From Polaribacter cellanae (lineage in GTDB: Bacteria; Bacteroidota; Bacteroidia; Flavobacteriales; Flavobacteriaceae): a DNA stretch of 64,000 nt. Both the position numbers and the translations under genes were made by a program. The notes below the pieces were generated by a model, which worked only from the letters and a program-made list of their open reading frames with translations, did no database searches and was not told the DNA's origin. The stretch spans positions 3,648,001 to 3,712,000 of the forward strand of contig NZ_CP071869.1 of assembly GCF_017569185.1 (NCBI RefSeq), given 5' to 3'. Below, piece by piece: positions 44,039-50,800 of this stretch (within the stretch, counting starts at the first letter, position 1; every line of letters begins with the position of its first letter).

Positions 44039-44236
44039 ATGTTAATTATACCTATTAAAGAAGGAGAGAATATCGATAGAGCTTTAAAACGTTACAAACG
44101 AAAATTCGATCGTACGAAAACAATGAAGAACTTACGTAATAGAAAGAACTTCACAAAACCTTCCGTAGCAAAAAGAGCTCAAAGAATTAAAGCCTCTTAC
44201 GTACAAAGATTAAGAACACAAGAAGAAGTAGGTTAA
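44039..44236 (+). CDS. rpsU: 30S ribosomal protein bS21, copy B
   Basis: A 65-residue protein identical to copy A at 35484-35681. The two genes differ only at two third positions (ATA/ATT for Ile, CGG/CGA for Arg). This copy keeps the conserved neighbours xerC, hpf and tuf downstream. Its 5' leader and strong Shine-Dalgarno site are unchanged, but the -33 promoter element is lost at the junction with the island. Its 3' hairpins have diverged while keeping pairing. It forms the right-hand direct repeat of the island. Both copies appear functional. Confidence 0.96.
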   Translation: MLIIPIKEGENIDRALKRYKRKFDRTKTMKNLRNRKNFTKPSVAKRAQRIKASYVQRLRTQEEVG

Positions 44237-44290
44237 TGAAACTCATTTTTTAAAAATCTGAAAGATTTTCTCAAAAATGTAAGTTAAATT

Positions 44291-44312
44291 AATTCTGCTG
44301 AAAAGCGGGATT
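44291..44312 (+). terminator. First hairpin downstream of rpsU copy B
   Basis: AATTCTGCT (44291-44299) pairs with AGCGGGATT (44304-44312) through two G-U pairs, loop GAAA, then TTTAT. It corresponds to the perfect hairpin after copy A. Confidence 0.7.
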
Positions 44313-44338
44313 TTATCGAGACTTTATCTTAAGACTAT

Positions 44339-44374
44339 AAACTCGTAACATTTTAAAATGTTACGAGTTTTTTT
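44339..44374 (+). terminator. Rho-independent terminator of rpsU copy B
   Basis: A perfect 16-bp inverted repeat, AAACTCGTAACATTTT (44339-44354) with AAAATGTTACGAGTTT (44355-44370), followed by a T run. It is longer than the ten-bp stem after copy A. A new -7-like TAACTTTG at 44389-44396 may start the xerC transcript. Confidence 0.88.
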
Positions 44375-44448
44375 GTGCCTAATTTTACTAACTTTGAGTT
44401 TGGCTAAATGAATCCAAATTCTGAACTTCAAACCTTGAATCTTAAATT

Positions 44449-45345
44449 TTGAACACCCTTGTAGAATCTTTTTTAGAATACTTATCATTAGAAAAGCAAT
44501 ATTCTAAGCACACAGTTACTGCATATAAAACAGATTTGTTGTCCTTCAAAGATTTTTGCGAAACAGAATACGATTTAGAGAATTTATTAGAAGTACATTA
44601 TCCGATTGTAAGAAGTTGGGTAGTAAATTTAGTCGACCTAGGGATATCTAACAGAAGTATCAATAGAAAAGCGACTTCAATTACATCTTTTTATAAGTAT
44701 TTACAAAGAACAGGTCAAATAGAAGGAAATCCACTTTCAAAATTTAAAGCTTTAAAAGTGGAGAAAAAAGTGCAAGTTCCATTTTCTCAAAGAGAAATAA
44801 ACGAAGTAATTAAATCAATTAGTTTACAAGAAGATTTTGTATCCATTAGAAATAAATTAATTGTAGAGCTTTTCTATTCCATGGGGTTAAGAAGAATAGA
44901 GTTGATTAATATAAAAGAATCCGATGTAAATTTTTCTGACAACACTATAAAAATAATCGGAAAAAGAAATAAAGAACGCTTCGCTCCAATATTAGGTTCC
45001 GTTTTAGAAACTTTAAGAAAATATTTAGAATTAAAAAAGCAATACCAAAGTACGAAAGACGTTTTATTTATTACAGAGAAAGGAAATAAAATTTATGAAA
45101 CACTTGTTTACAGAATTATAAATTCTTACTTTAGTCAAGTCTCTTCGAAGGTGAAAAAGAGTCCTCATATATTAAGGCATTCTTTTGCAACACATCTTTT
45201 AAATGAAGGGGCAAATTTAAATTCAGTTAAGGAATTGTTAGGGCATTCATCCTTAGCTTCAACACAAGTCTATACACACAATAGTCTTGATGCAATTAAA
45301 AAAGTGTATAACCAAGCTCACCCTAGGAGCAAACAAAAAGAGTAA
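44449..45345 (+). CDS. xerC: Tyrosine recombinase XerC-like (TTG start)
   Basis: A 298-residue tyrosine recombinase. It starts TTG at 44449 (NTLVESFLEYLSLEKQYSKH, the usual SAM-like N-terminal domain). The catalytic residues are seen in FYSMGLRRIELINIKESDV (Arg), HILRHSFATHLLNEGAN (His-x-x-Arg), LGHSSLASTQVYTHNS (His and nucleophile Tyr). It resolves chromosome dimers at dif with XerD. Position between rpsU and hpf is standard in Flavobacteria, so it is a housekeeping gene and not the integrase of the island. Confidence 0.9.
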   Translation: MNTLVESFLEYLSLEKQYSKHTVTAYKTDLLSFKDFCETEYDLENLLEVHYPIVRSWVVNLVDLGISNRSINRKATSITSFYKYLQRTGQIEGNPLSKFKALKVEKKVQVPFSQREINEVIKSISLQEDFVSIRNKLIVELFYSMGLRRIELINIKESDVNFSDNTIKIIGKRNKERFAPILGSVLETLRKYLELKKQYQSTKDVLFITEKGNKIYETLVYRIINSYFSQVSSKVKKSPHILRHSFATHLLNEGANLNSVKELLGHSSLASTQVYTHNSLDAIKKVYNQAHPRSKQKE

Positions 45346-45348
45346 TTT

Positions 45349-45657
45349 ATGAAAGTATTCACACAATCAGTTAATTTTAATGCAGACAGCGAATTAATTA
45401 AATTTGTAGAGAAGAAGGTAGAGTCTTTAGTTAAATTTCACGATAAAATCGTAGATGCAGAGGTTTTTTTAAAAGTTCAGAATACAAGCGATAAAGAAAA
45501 TAAAATTACAGAAGTAAAAATTAATATTCCAGGAAGCGAATTGATTGTTAAAAGAGAAACAAAAACCTTTGAAGAAGGTATAAATTCGGCTGTAGATAAT
45601 TTAAAAAGACAGTTAAAAAGATCTAAAGAAAAGCACAGAGATTCATTAATTTCATAA
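45349..45657 (+). CDS. hpf: Ribosome hibernation-promoting factor (short HPF/RaiA)
   Basis: A 102-residue protein of the HPF/YfiA fold: FTQSVNFNADSELIKFVEKK, then VEVFLKV-like DAEVFLKVQNTSDKENKITE and a basic C-terminal helix DNLKRQLKRSKEKHRDS. It binds in the mRNA channel of the 30S subunit and promotes inactive ribosome dimers or protects stored ribosomes. It follows xerC by three bases and is probably co-transcribed with it. Confidence 0.9.
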   Translation: MKVFTQSVNFNADSELIKFVEKKVESLVKFHDKIVDAEVFLKVQNTSDKENKITEVKINIPGSELIVKRETKTFEEGINSAVDNLKRQLKRSKEKHRDSLIS

Positions 45658-45716
45658 AAAGAGCAAAAAAAGTAAAAAAAATAATTATAAAAAGTTTTAG
45701 AATATAAAAAAACTTT

Positions 45717-45756
45717 ATACATTTGCAATCCGTTAGAAATAGCGGGTTGTTTTTTT
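45717..45756 (+). promoter_or_regulatory. Promoter -7 box and immediate hairpin before the tRNA-tuf operon
   Basis: TACATTTG at 45717-45724 matches the Bacteroidota -7 element; the -33 region is T-rich (GTTTTAG) without a clean TTG. A six-bp hairpin, CCGTTA with TAGCGG (45730-45745), and a T run follow at once, so either the new transcript begins with a hairpin or this also terminates the hpf transcript. Confidence 0.5.
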
Positions 45757-45765
45757 ACAACAAAA

Positions 45766-45839
45766 GCCGATGTAGCTCAGCTGGCTAGAGCAGCTGATTT
45801 GTAATCAGCAGGTCGTGGGTTCGAGTCCCTCCATCGGCT
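45766..45839 (+). tRNA. tRNA-Thr (anticodon TGT)
   Basis: Cloverleaf by inspection: acceptor GCCGATG/CATCGGC with T discriminator, D-arm AGCTCAGCTGGCTAGAGC, anticodon stem GCTGA/TCAGC with loop TTTGTAA, and T-arm with GGTTCGAGTCC. CCA is not encoded. First of four tRNAs before tuf. Confidence 0.97.
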
Positions 45840-45906
45840 CAAAAAACATTAGGTTTTTTGAGGTTTTGAAAAAAAACAAGGAAGTTCATTAAAATAGTAA
45901 ACAAAG

Positions 45907-45988
45907 GGGGAGATACTCAAGCGGCCAACGAGGACGGACTGTAACTCCGTTGACTATGTCTTCGCAGGTTCGAATCCTGCTCTCCCCA
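45907..45988 (+). tRNA. tRNA-Tyr (anticodon GTA)
   Basis: Acceptor GGGGAGA/TCTCCCC with A discriminator, anticodon stem ACGGA/TCCGT with loop CTGTAAC, a long variable arm (TTGACTATGTCTTCG), and T-arm GGTTCGAATCC. The 82-base length and class II variable arm are normal for bacterial tRNA-Tyr. Confidence 0.97.
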
Positions 45989-46001
45989 CGATTTACATAT
46001 T

Positions 46002-46074
46002 GCGAAAGTAGCTCAGTTGGTAGAGCGTCAGCCTTCCAAGCTGAATGTCGCCGGTTCGAACCCGGTCTTTCGCT
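46002..46074 (+). tRNA. tRNA-Gly (anticodon TCC)
   Basis: Acceptor GCGAAAG/CTTTCGC with T discriminator, anticodon stem TCAGC/GCTGA with loop CTTCCAA, T-arm GGTTCGAACCC. Its last bases plus the following sequence recur 107 bp downstream (46172-46184). Confidence 0.97.
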
Positions 46075-46196
46075 CAAAGAGTTTTGTTGTGATCGAAATT
46101 TAAGTTTTTGGCTTAGTTTTTTTAACAGCAAAGAGGCAGTGGGTGTGCTGAGTGTAATCGAGGTAAAACCAGTCTTTCGCTCAAGATTACCAACAA
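46075..46196. other. Spacer with a 3' remnant of tRNA-Gly
   Basis: GTCTTTCGCTCAA, covering the tRNA-Gly 3' end at 46065-46077, is repeated at 46172-46184, with weaker similarity just upstream (ACCAGTC against ACCCGGTC). The rest of a cloverleaf is missing. The spacer is longer and more complex than those between the other tRNAs, and no gene is visible in it. Confidence 0.65.
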
Positions 46197-46269
46197 GCCG
46201 GTGTAGCTCAGTTGGCAGAGCGCATCCTTGGTAGGGATGAGGTCATGGGTTCAAGTCCCATCATTGGCT
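46197..46269 (+). tRNA. tRNA-Thr (anticodon GGT)
   Basis: Acceptor GCCGGTG/CATTGGC with two G-T pairs and T discriminator, anticodon stem CATCC/GGATG with loop TTGGTAG, T-arm GGTTCAAGTCC. It lies 59 bp upstream of tuf, the usual flavobacterial position. Confidence 0.96.
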
Positions 46270-46328
46270 CATTAATACGTATTATTAGACACTAAATATA
46301 TTTAAACTAAGAATTAAAATTAATAATT

Positions 46329-47516
46329 ATGGCAAAAGGAACTTTTGACCGTTCGAAACCACACTTAAACATTGGTACTATCGGACACGTAGATCACGGT
46401 AAAACAACTTTAACTGCGGCTATTACTAAAGTATTAGCTGATGCAGGATTCTCTGAAGCTAGATCTTTTGATCAGATTGATAATGCTCCAGAAGAAAAAG
46501 AAAGAGGTATTACAATTAATACTTCACATGTAGAGTATCAGACAGCTAATCGTCACTATGCGCACGTAGATTGTCCTGGTCACGCGGATTATGTGAAGAA
46601 CATGGTTACTGGTGCTGCGCAAATGGATGGAGCTATTTTAGTAGTTGCGGCTACAGATGGTCCAATGCCACAAACTAGAGAGCATATCTTATTGGGTCGT
46701 CAAGTAGGTATTCCACGTATCGTTGTTTTCTTAAACAAAGTAGATATGGTTGATGATGAAGAGCTTTTAGAATTAGTAGATATGGAAGTTAGAGAGTTGT
46801 TGTCTTTCTATGAATATGATGGAGATAACGGTCCTGTAGTTTCAGGTTCTGCTTTAGGGGCTTTAAATGGTGAACAAAAATGGGTAGATACTGTTTTAGA
46901 GTTGATGGAAGCTTGTGATTCTTGGATTGAAGAGCCTTTAAGAGAAGTTGATAAAGATTTCTTAATGCCTGTTGAAGATGTTTTTTCAATTACAGGTCGT
47001 GGTACAGTAGCAACTGGACGTATCGAAACTGGTATTGCAAATACTGGAGATGTGGTAGATATTATTGGTATGGGGGCAGAAAAAATGTCTTCAACTATTA
47101 CTGGTATCGAAATGTTTCGTCAAATCTTAGATAGAGGAGAGGCTGGAGATAACGCAGGTATCTTATTAAGAGGTATTGCAAAAGAAGATATCAAAAGAGG
47201 AATGGTAATCTGTAAACCAGGTTCTGTAACTCCACATGCTAAGTTTAAAGCAGAGGTATATGTTCTTAAAAAAGAAGAAGGTGGACGTCATACTCCATTC
47301 CATAACAACTATCGCCCACAGTTCTATGTAAGAACTACAGATGTTACAGGTACTATTAATTTACCTTCAGGAGTTGAAATGGTTATGCCAGGAGATAACT
47401 TAACAATTACAGTTGATTTGATTCAACCAATCGCATTAAACGTAGGTTTACGATTTGCTATCCGTGAAGGAGGTAGAACAGTTGGTGCAGGTCAGGTAAC
47501 TGAATTATTAGACTAA
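46329..47516 (+). CDS. tuf: Translation elongation factor Tu
   Basis: A 395-residue GTPase. Nucleotide-binding motifs are [14 protein letters not shown] (G1), [12 protein letters not shown] (G2), [12 protein letters not shown] (G3) and [12 protein letters not shown] (G4). Domains 2 and 3 follow with [13 protein letters not shown] and [19 protein letters not shown]. It carries aminoacyl-tRNA to the ribosome. It lies between the tRNA cluster and tRNA-Trp/secE, the conserved order, and is followed by a strong hairpin. Confidence 0.98.
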   Translation: MAKGTFDRSKPHLNIGTIGHVDHGKTTLTAAITKVLADAGFSEARSFDQIDNAPEEKERGITINTSHVEYQTANRHYAHVDCPGHADYVKNMVTGAAQMDGAILVVAATDGPMPQTREHILLGRQVGIPRIVVFLNKVDMVDDEELLELVDMEVRELLSFYEYDGDNGPVVSGSALGALNGEQKWVDTVLELMEACDSWIEEPLREVDKDFLMPVEDVFSITGRGTVATGRIETGIANTGDVVDIIGMGAEKMSSTITGIEMFRQILDRGEAGDNAGILLRGIAKEDIKRGMVICKPGSVTPHAKFKAEVYVLKKEEGGRHTPFHNNYRPQFYVRTTDVTGTINLPSGVEMVMPGDNLTITVDLIQPIALNVGLRFAIREGGRTVGAGQVTELLD

Positions 47517-47549
47517 TATTTTATTAGTTTATTAGTTGATAAATATAAA

Positions 47550-47580
47550 AGGTATTCCGTTTTTAACGGAATACCTTTAT
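47550..47580 (+). terminator. Hairpin after tuf
   Basis: A perfect 14-bp stem, AAAGGTATTCCGTT (47550-47563) with AACGGAATACCTTT (47567-47580), and a TTT loop. No clear T run follows, so it may act as a partial terminator or RNA-processing site ahead of tRNA-Trp. Confidence 0.75.
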
Positions 47581-47594
47581 CAATGAAATAACAA

Positions 47595-47666
47595 ACGGGC
47601 GTAGTTCAGTGGTAGAGCACTGGTCTCCAAAACCAGCTGTCGGGAGTTCGAATCTCTCCGCCCGTG
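47595..47666 (+). tRNA. tRNA-Trp (anticodon CCA)
   Basis: Acceptor ACGGGCG/CGCCCGT with G discriminator, D-arm AGTTCAGTGGTAGAGC, anticodon stem CTGGT/ACCAG with loop CTCCAAA, T-arm AGTTCGAATCT. Its place between tuf and secE is conserved in the class. Confidence 0.97.
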
Positions 47667-47742
47667 CAATTAAAATGCGAGTAGAAAAAATATCTTTAGA
47701 TGTTAAAAGGAGGTTTTTTATCCGTGCAAAACAAAAAGTAAG

Positions 47743-47931
47743 ATGAACTTTATACAATATATCAAAGATTCTTTTGATGAATTAAATAACCACATGACGT
47801 GGATTTCTAAAGAAGAAGCTCAAAAAACAACTGTAACTGTAGCTGTGTTTACAATTTTGTTTGCATTAGCAGTTGCAGGTATAGACTATGTTTTTCAAAC
47901 AGGATTAGATAATTATTTCAAATTATTTTAA
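47743..47931 (+). CDS. secE: Preprotein translocase subunit SecE
   Basis: A 62-residue protein. It begins NFIQYIKDSFDELNNHMTWI, the amphipathic surface helix with the conserved tryptophan, followed by SKEEAQKTTVTVAVFTILFA and one membrane helix. SecE clamps the SecY channel. It is followed after 12 bases by nusG, the universal secE-nusG pairing. Confidence 0.95.
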   Translation: MNFIQYIKDSFDELNNHMTWISKEEAQKTTVTVAVFTILFALAVAGIDYVFQTGLDNYFKLF

Positions 47932-47943
47932 TAAAAATAAATT

Positions 47944-48492
47944 ATGGCTGATTCAGTGATGAAATGGTATGTTGTAAGAGCCATTGGAGGACAAGAAAAT
48001 AAAGTAAAAGCTTATATAGAAACAGAAATTTCTAGAGTTGGTTTATCGGACTATGTTAGTCAAGTAATAGTACCAACAGAAAAAGTTGTTCAAATAAGAA
48101 ATGGGAAAAAAGTAAACAGAGAAAGAGTTTACTTTCCAGGATATATTATGGTAGAGGCAAATCTTTCAGGAGAAGTACCTCACGTTATAAAAGCAATTAC
48201 AGGGGTTATTGGTTTTTTAGGTGAAACTAAAGGAGGTGAACCTGTTCCTATGCGTAAATCGGAAGTAAATAGAATGCTAGGTAAAGTCGACGAGCTTTCA
48301 GTTCAAGATGAAAACGTAGCAATTCCTTTTAATATAGGAGAAACAGTAAAGGTTGTAGATGGTCCTTTTAACGGATTTGATGGAACTATTGAAAAAGTAA
48401 ATGAAGAAAAGCGTAAGCTTGAGGTAATGGTTAAAATATTCGGAAGGAAAACACCATTAGAACTTAGCTACATGCAAGTAGAAAAAATATAA
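47944..48492 (+). CDS. nusG: Transcription termination/antitermination factor NusG
   Basis: A 182-residue protein with the NGN domain (KWYVVRAIGGQENKVKAYIE, RVYFPGYIMVEANLSGEVPH) and a C-terminal KOW domain (FNIGETVKVVDGPFNGFDGT). NusG binds RNA polymerase and couples it to Rho, the lead ribosome or antitermination complexes. Spacing to secE and the downstream L11 gene is typical of the secE-nusG-rplKAJL-rpoBC supercluster. Confidence 0.97.
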   Translation: MADSVMKWYVVRAIGGQENKVKAYIETEISRVGLSDYVSQVIVPTEKVVQIRNGKKVNRERVYFPGYIMVEANLSGEVPHVIKAITGVIGFLGETKGGEPVPMRKSEVNRMLGKVDELSVQDENVAIPFNIGETVKVVDGPFNGFDGTIEKVNEEKRKLEVMVKIFGRKTPLELSYMQVEKI

Positions 48493-48567
48493 TTGTTACA
48501 CAAGTATATATAATACCGATTTGTTTTGATGCTTCCAAATTAAAACAAATCATTAAACATTTTTAAA

Positions 48568-49005
48568 ATGGCAAAAGAAGTTAGTAAAGTAGTTAAGTTA
48601 CAAGTAAGGGGAGGCGCAGCGAATCCATCGCCGCCGGTTGGACCCGCTTTAGGAGCTGCTGGTGTTAACATTATGGAGTTCTGTAAACAGTTTAATGCGA
48701 GATCGCAAGACAAACAAGGTAAAGTTTTACCTGTTGTTATTACTGTTTATAAAGACAAATCTTTCGATTTCGTCGTAAAAACTCCTCCTGCAGCAGTTCA
48801 GTTACTAGAAGCGGCCAAAATAAAAAAAGGTTCAGGAGAACCAAACAGGAAAAAAGTAGCATCAGTTACTTGGGATCAAATTAAAGTAATTGCAGAAGAC
48901 AAAATGGTAGATTTAAATGCCTTTGAAGTTTCTTCAGCAATGCGTATGATTGCAGGTACAGCGCGTTCTATGGGATTAACAGTAAAAGGTAATGCACCAG
49001 CATAA
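48568..49005 (+). CDS. rplK: 50S ribosomal protein uL11
   Basis: A 145-residue protein starting [20 protein letters not shown] and containing [20 protein letters not shown], the uL11 N-terminal signature. The rRNA-binding C-terminal domain includes [20 protein letters not shown]. It forms the base of the L7/L12 stalk with 23S rRNA. The 75-base leader contains a weak inverted repeat (ATTTGTTTT with AAAACAAAT). Confidence 0.98.
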   Translation: MAKEVSKVVKLQVRGGAANPSPPVGPALGAAGVNIMEFCKQFNARSQDKQGKVLPVVITVYKDKSFDFVVKTPPAAVQLLEAAKIKKGSGEPNRKKVASVTWDQIKVIAEDKMVDLNAFEVSSAMRMIAGTARSMGLTVKGNAPA

Positions 49006-49025
49006 ACTTTATAAAAAGTAAGAAA

Positions 49026-49715
49026 ATGGCAAAATTAACAAAAAAGCAAAAAGTAGCTTACGCTAAGGTTGATAAAACTCAATCTTATGATTTAGCAGCA
49101 GCTTCAGCGCTAGTCAAAGACATTACTAATGTAAAGTTTGATGCATCAGTAGATTTGGCAATACGTTTAGGAGTAGATCCTCGTAAAGCAAATCAAATGG
49201 TTCGTGGTGTTGTAACATTACCTCACGGAACTGGTAAAGATGTAAAAGTTTTAGCATTAGTAACTCCAGATAAAGAAGCAGAAGCTAAAGAAGCAGGTGC
49301 AGATTATGTTGGATTAGATGAATACCTTCAGAAAATTAAAGGAGGTTGGACAGATGTAGATGTAATTATTACAATGCCTAGTGTAATGGGTAAATTAGGT
49401 CCTTTAGGAAGAGTTTTAGGTCCTAGAGGTTTAATGCCAAACCCAAAGACAGGTACAGTAACAATGGACGTAGCAAAAGCTGTTCAGGACGTAAAAGCTG
49501 GTAAAATCGATTTTAAAGTTGATAAAACTGGAATTATACATGCAGCAATCGGAAAAGTATCTTTTGATGCTAAAAAGATTGAGGAAAATGCAAACGAGTT
49601 AATACAAACAATTATTAAATTGAAACCTACAACTGCAAAAGGAACGTATGTAAAAAGCGTTTTTATGTCTAGTACAATGAGCCCTAGTATTGCTGTTGAA
49701 GTAAAAGCTGTTTAA
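49026..49715 (+). CDS. rplA: 50S ribosomal protein uL1
   Basis: A 229-residue protein: [40 protein letters not shown] and [20 protein letters not shown] are uL1 signatures. It binds the L1 stalk of 23S rRNA and, in many bacteria, represses its own operon. It lies 20 bases after rplK. Confidence 0.98.
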   Translation: MAKLTKKQKVAYAKVDKTQSYDLAAASALVKDITNVKFDASVDLAIRLGVDPRKANQMVRGVVTLPHGTGKDVKVLALVTPDKEAEAKEAGADYVGLDEYLQKIKGGWTDVDVIITMPSVMGKLGPLGRVLGPRGLMPNPKTGTVTMDVAKAVQDVKAGKIDFKVDKTGIIHAAIGKVSFDAKKIEENANELIQTIIKLKPTTAKGTYVKSVFMSSTMSPSIAVEVKAV

Positions 49716-49726
49716 AACTTATAATT

Positions 49727-50242
49727 ATGACTAGAGAAGAAAAATCACAAGTAATACAAGATTTAACAGCAGTATTAGCAGACACTAACACGTTATATTT
49801 AGCAGATATTTCTGGACTAAATGCACAGACTACCTCTAATTTACGTAGAGCTTGTTTTAAAGCAGGTGTTCAGTTATCGGTTGTTAAAAATACATTACTT
49901 GCGAAAGCAATGGAAGCATCAGATAAAGATTTTGGTGAACTTCCAACAACATTAAAAGGAAATACTTCAATGATGATTTCTGAAGCAGCAAATGCTCCAG
50001 CTAAATTAATCAAAGAATTCAGAAAGAAATCTAAGAAGCCTTTATTAAAAGGAGCATTCGCAGAAGAATCTGTATATATTGGAGATGATCAATTAGATGC
50101 TTTAGTAGACATCAAGTCTAAAGAAGAGTTAATTGGAGAAATCATTGGATTATTACAATCACCAGCAAAGAATGTTATTTCAGCATTACAATCAGGTGGT
50201 CAAACACTTTCAGGTATTATTAAAACGTTATCTGAAAAATAA
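49727..50242 (+). CDS. rplJ: 50S ribosomal protein uL10
   Basis: A 171-residue protein starting MTREEKSQVIQDLTAVLADT, with NLRRACFKAGVQLSVVKNTL and a C-terminal helix (SPAKNVISALQSGGQTLSGI) that holds L7/L12 dimers. It forms the stalk base with uL11. It sits 11 bases downstream of rplA, so no independent L10 leader is visible between the two genes. Confidence 0.97.
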   Translation: MTREEKSQVIQDLTAVLADTNTLYLADISGLNAQTTSNLRRACFKAGVQLSVVKNTLLAKAMEASDKDFGELPTTLKGNTSMMISEAANAPAKLIKEFRKKSKKPLLKGAFAEESVYIGDDQLDALVDIKSKEELIGEIIGLLQSPAKNVISALQSGGQTLSGIIKTLSEK

Positions 50243-50289
50243 GTACGCGCACAAATAAACTAAAATAAACAAATTTTAAAACAATTAAA

Positions 50290-50667
50290 ATGGCAGAATT
50301 AAAAGATTTCGCAGAGCAATTAGTTAACTTAACAGTAAAAGAAGTTAATGAATTAGCTACTATTTTAAAAGATGAGTATGGTATCGAGCCAGCTGCAGCA
50401 GCAGTTGCAGTAGCAGGTCCAGCAGCAGGTGGTGGAGATGATGCAGCAGATGAGCAAACTGAATTCGATGTAATCTTAACAGCAGCAGGTGGGTCTAAGC
50501 TTGCAGTAGTAAAATTAGTTAAAGAATTAACTGGTTTAGGATTAAAAGAAGCAAAAGGTATCGTAGATAGCGCACCAGCAGCAGTAAAAGAAGGAGTATC
50601 TAAAGATGAAGCTGAAGGGCTTAAAAAATCTTTAGAAGAAGCAGGAGCTGAGGTAGAGCTTAAGTAA
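50290..50667 (+). CDS. rplL: 50S ribosomal protein bL12 (L7/L12)
   Basis: A 125-residue acidic protein. It has an N-terminal dimerisation region ([20 protein letters not shown]), an Ala/Gly/Pro-rich hinge ([18 protein letters not shown]) and a C-terminal factor-binding domain with [20 protein letters not shown]. It recruits translation GTPases. A pair of hairpins separates it from rpoB. Confidence 0.98.
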   Translation: MAELKDFAEQLVNLTVKEVNELATILKDEYGIEPAAAAVAVAGPAAGGGDDAADEQTEFDVILTAAGGSKLAVVKLVKELTGLGLKEAKGIVDSAPAAVKEGVSKDEAEGLKKSLEEAGAEVELK

Positions 50668-50676
50668 GTTTCTATC

Positions 50677-50739
50677 CCGAAGTTTCGGGCAAACAAATTT
50701 AGGTTTAGGTACTAAAAACAATGTTTTTAGACCTAAACC
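50677..50739 (+). promoter_or_regulatory. Hairpins between rplL and rpoB (possible attenuator or processing site)
   Basis: Two structures follow rplL. A short one pairs CCCGAA with TTCGGG. A long one pairs GGTTTAGGT (50702-50710) with ACCTAAACC (50731-50739), and inside it CTAAAAAC (50712-50719) with GTTTTTAG (50723-50730). Only a short T stretch follows. In other bacteria the rplL-rpoB gap carries an attenuator or an RNase III site, which fits. Confidence 0.6.
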
Positions 50740-50800
50740 ATTTTGTGTATATATTCGTTCTTTATTTTAATTCAGATTTTAATCAAAAAAATATTCTCTT

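Noticed and set aside
44449..45345. Tyrosine recombinase next to the island as its integrase
   Set aside because: Its place between rpsU and hpf is conserved in Flavobacteria and it matches housekeeping XerC, so it is not part of the island.
46172..46184. A possible fifth tRNA gene
   Set aside because: Only the 3' end matches; no D-arm, anticodon arm or 5' acceptor strand can be folded.
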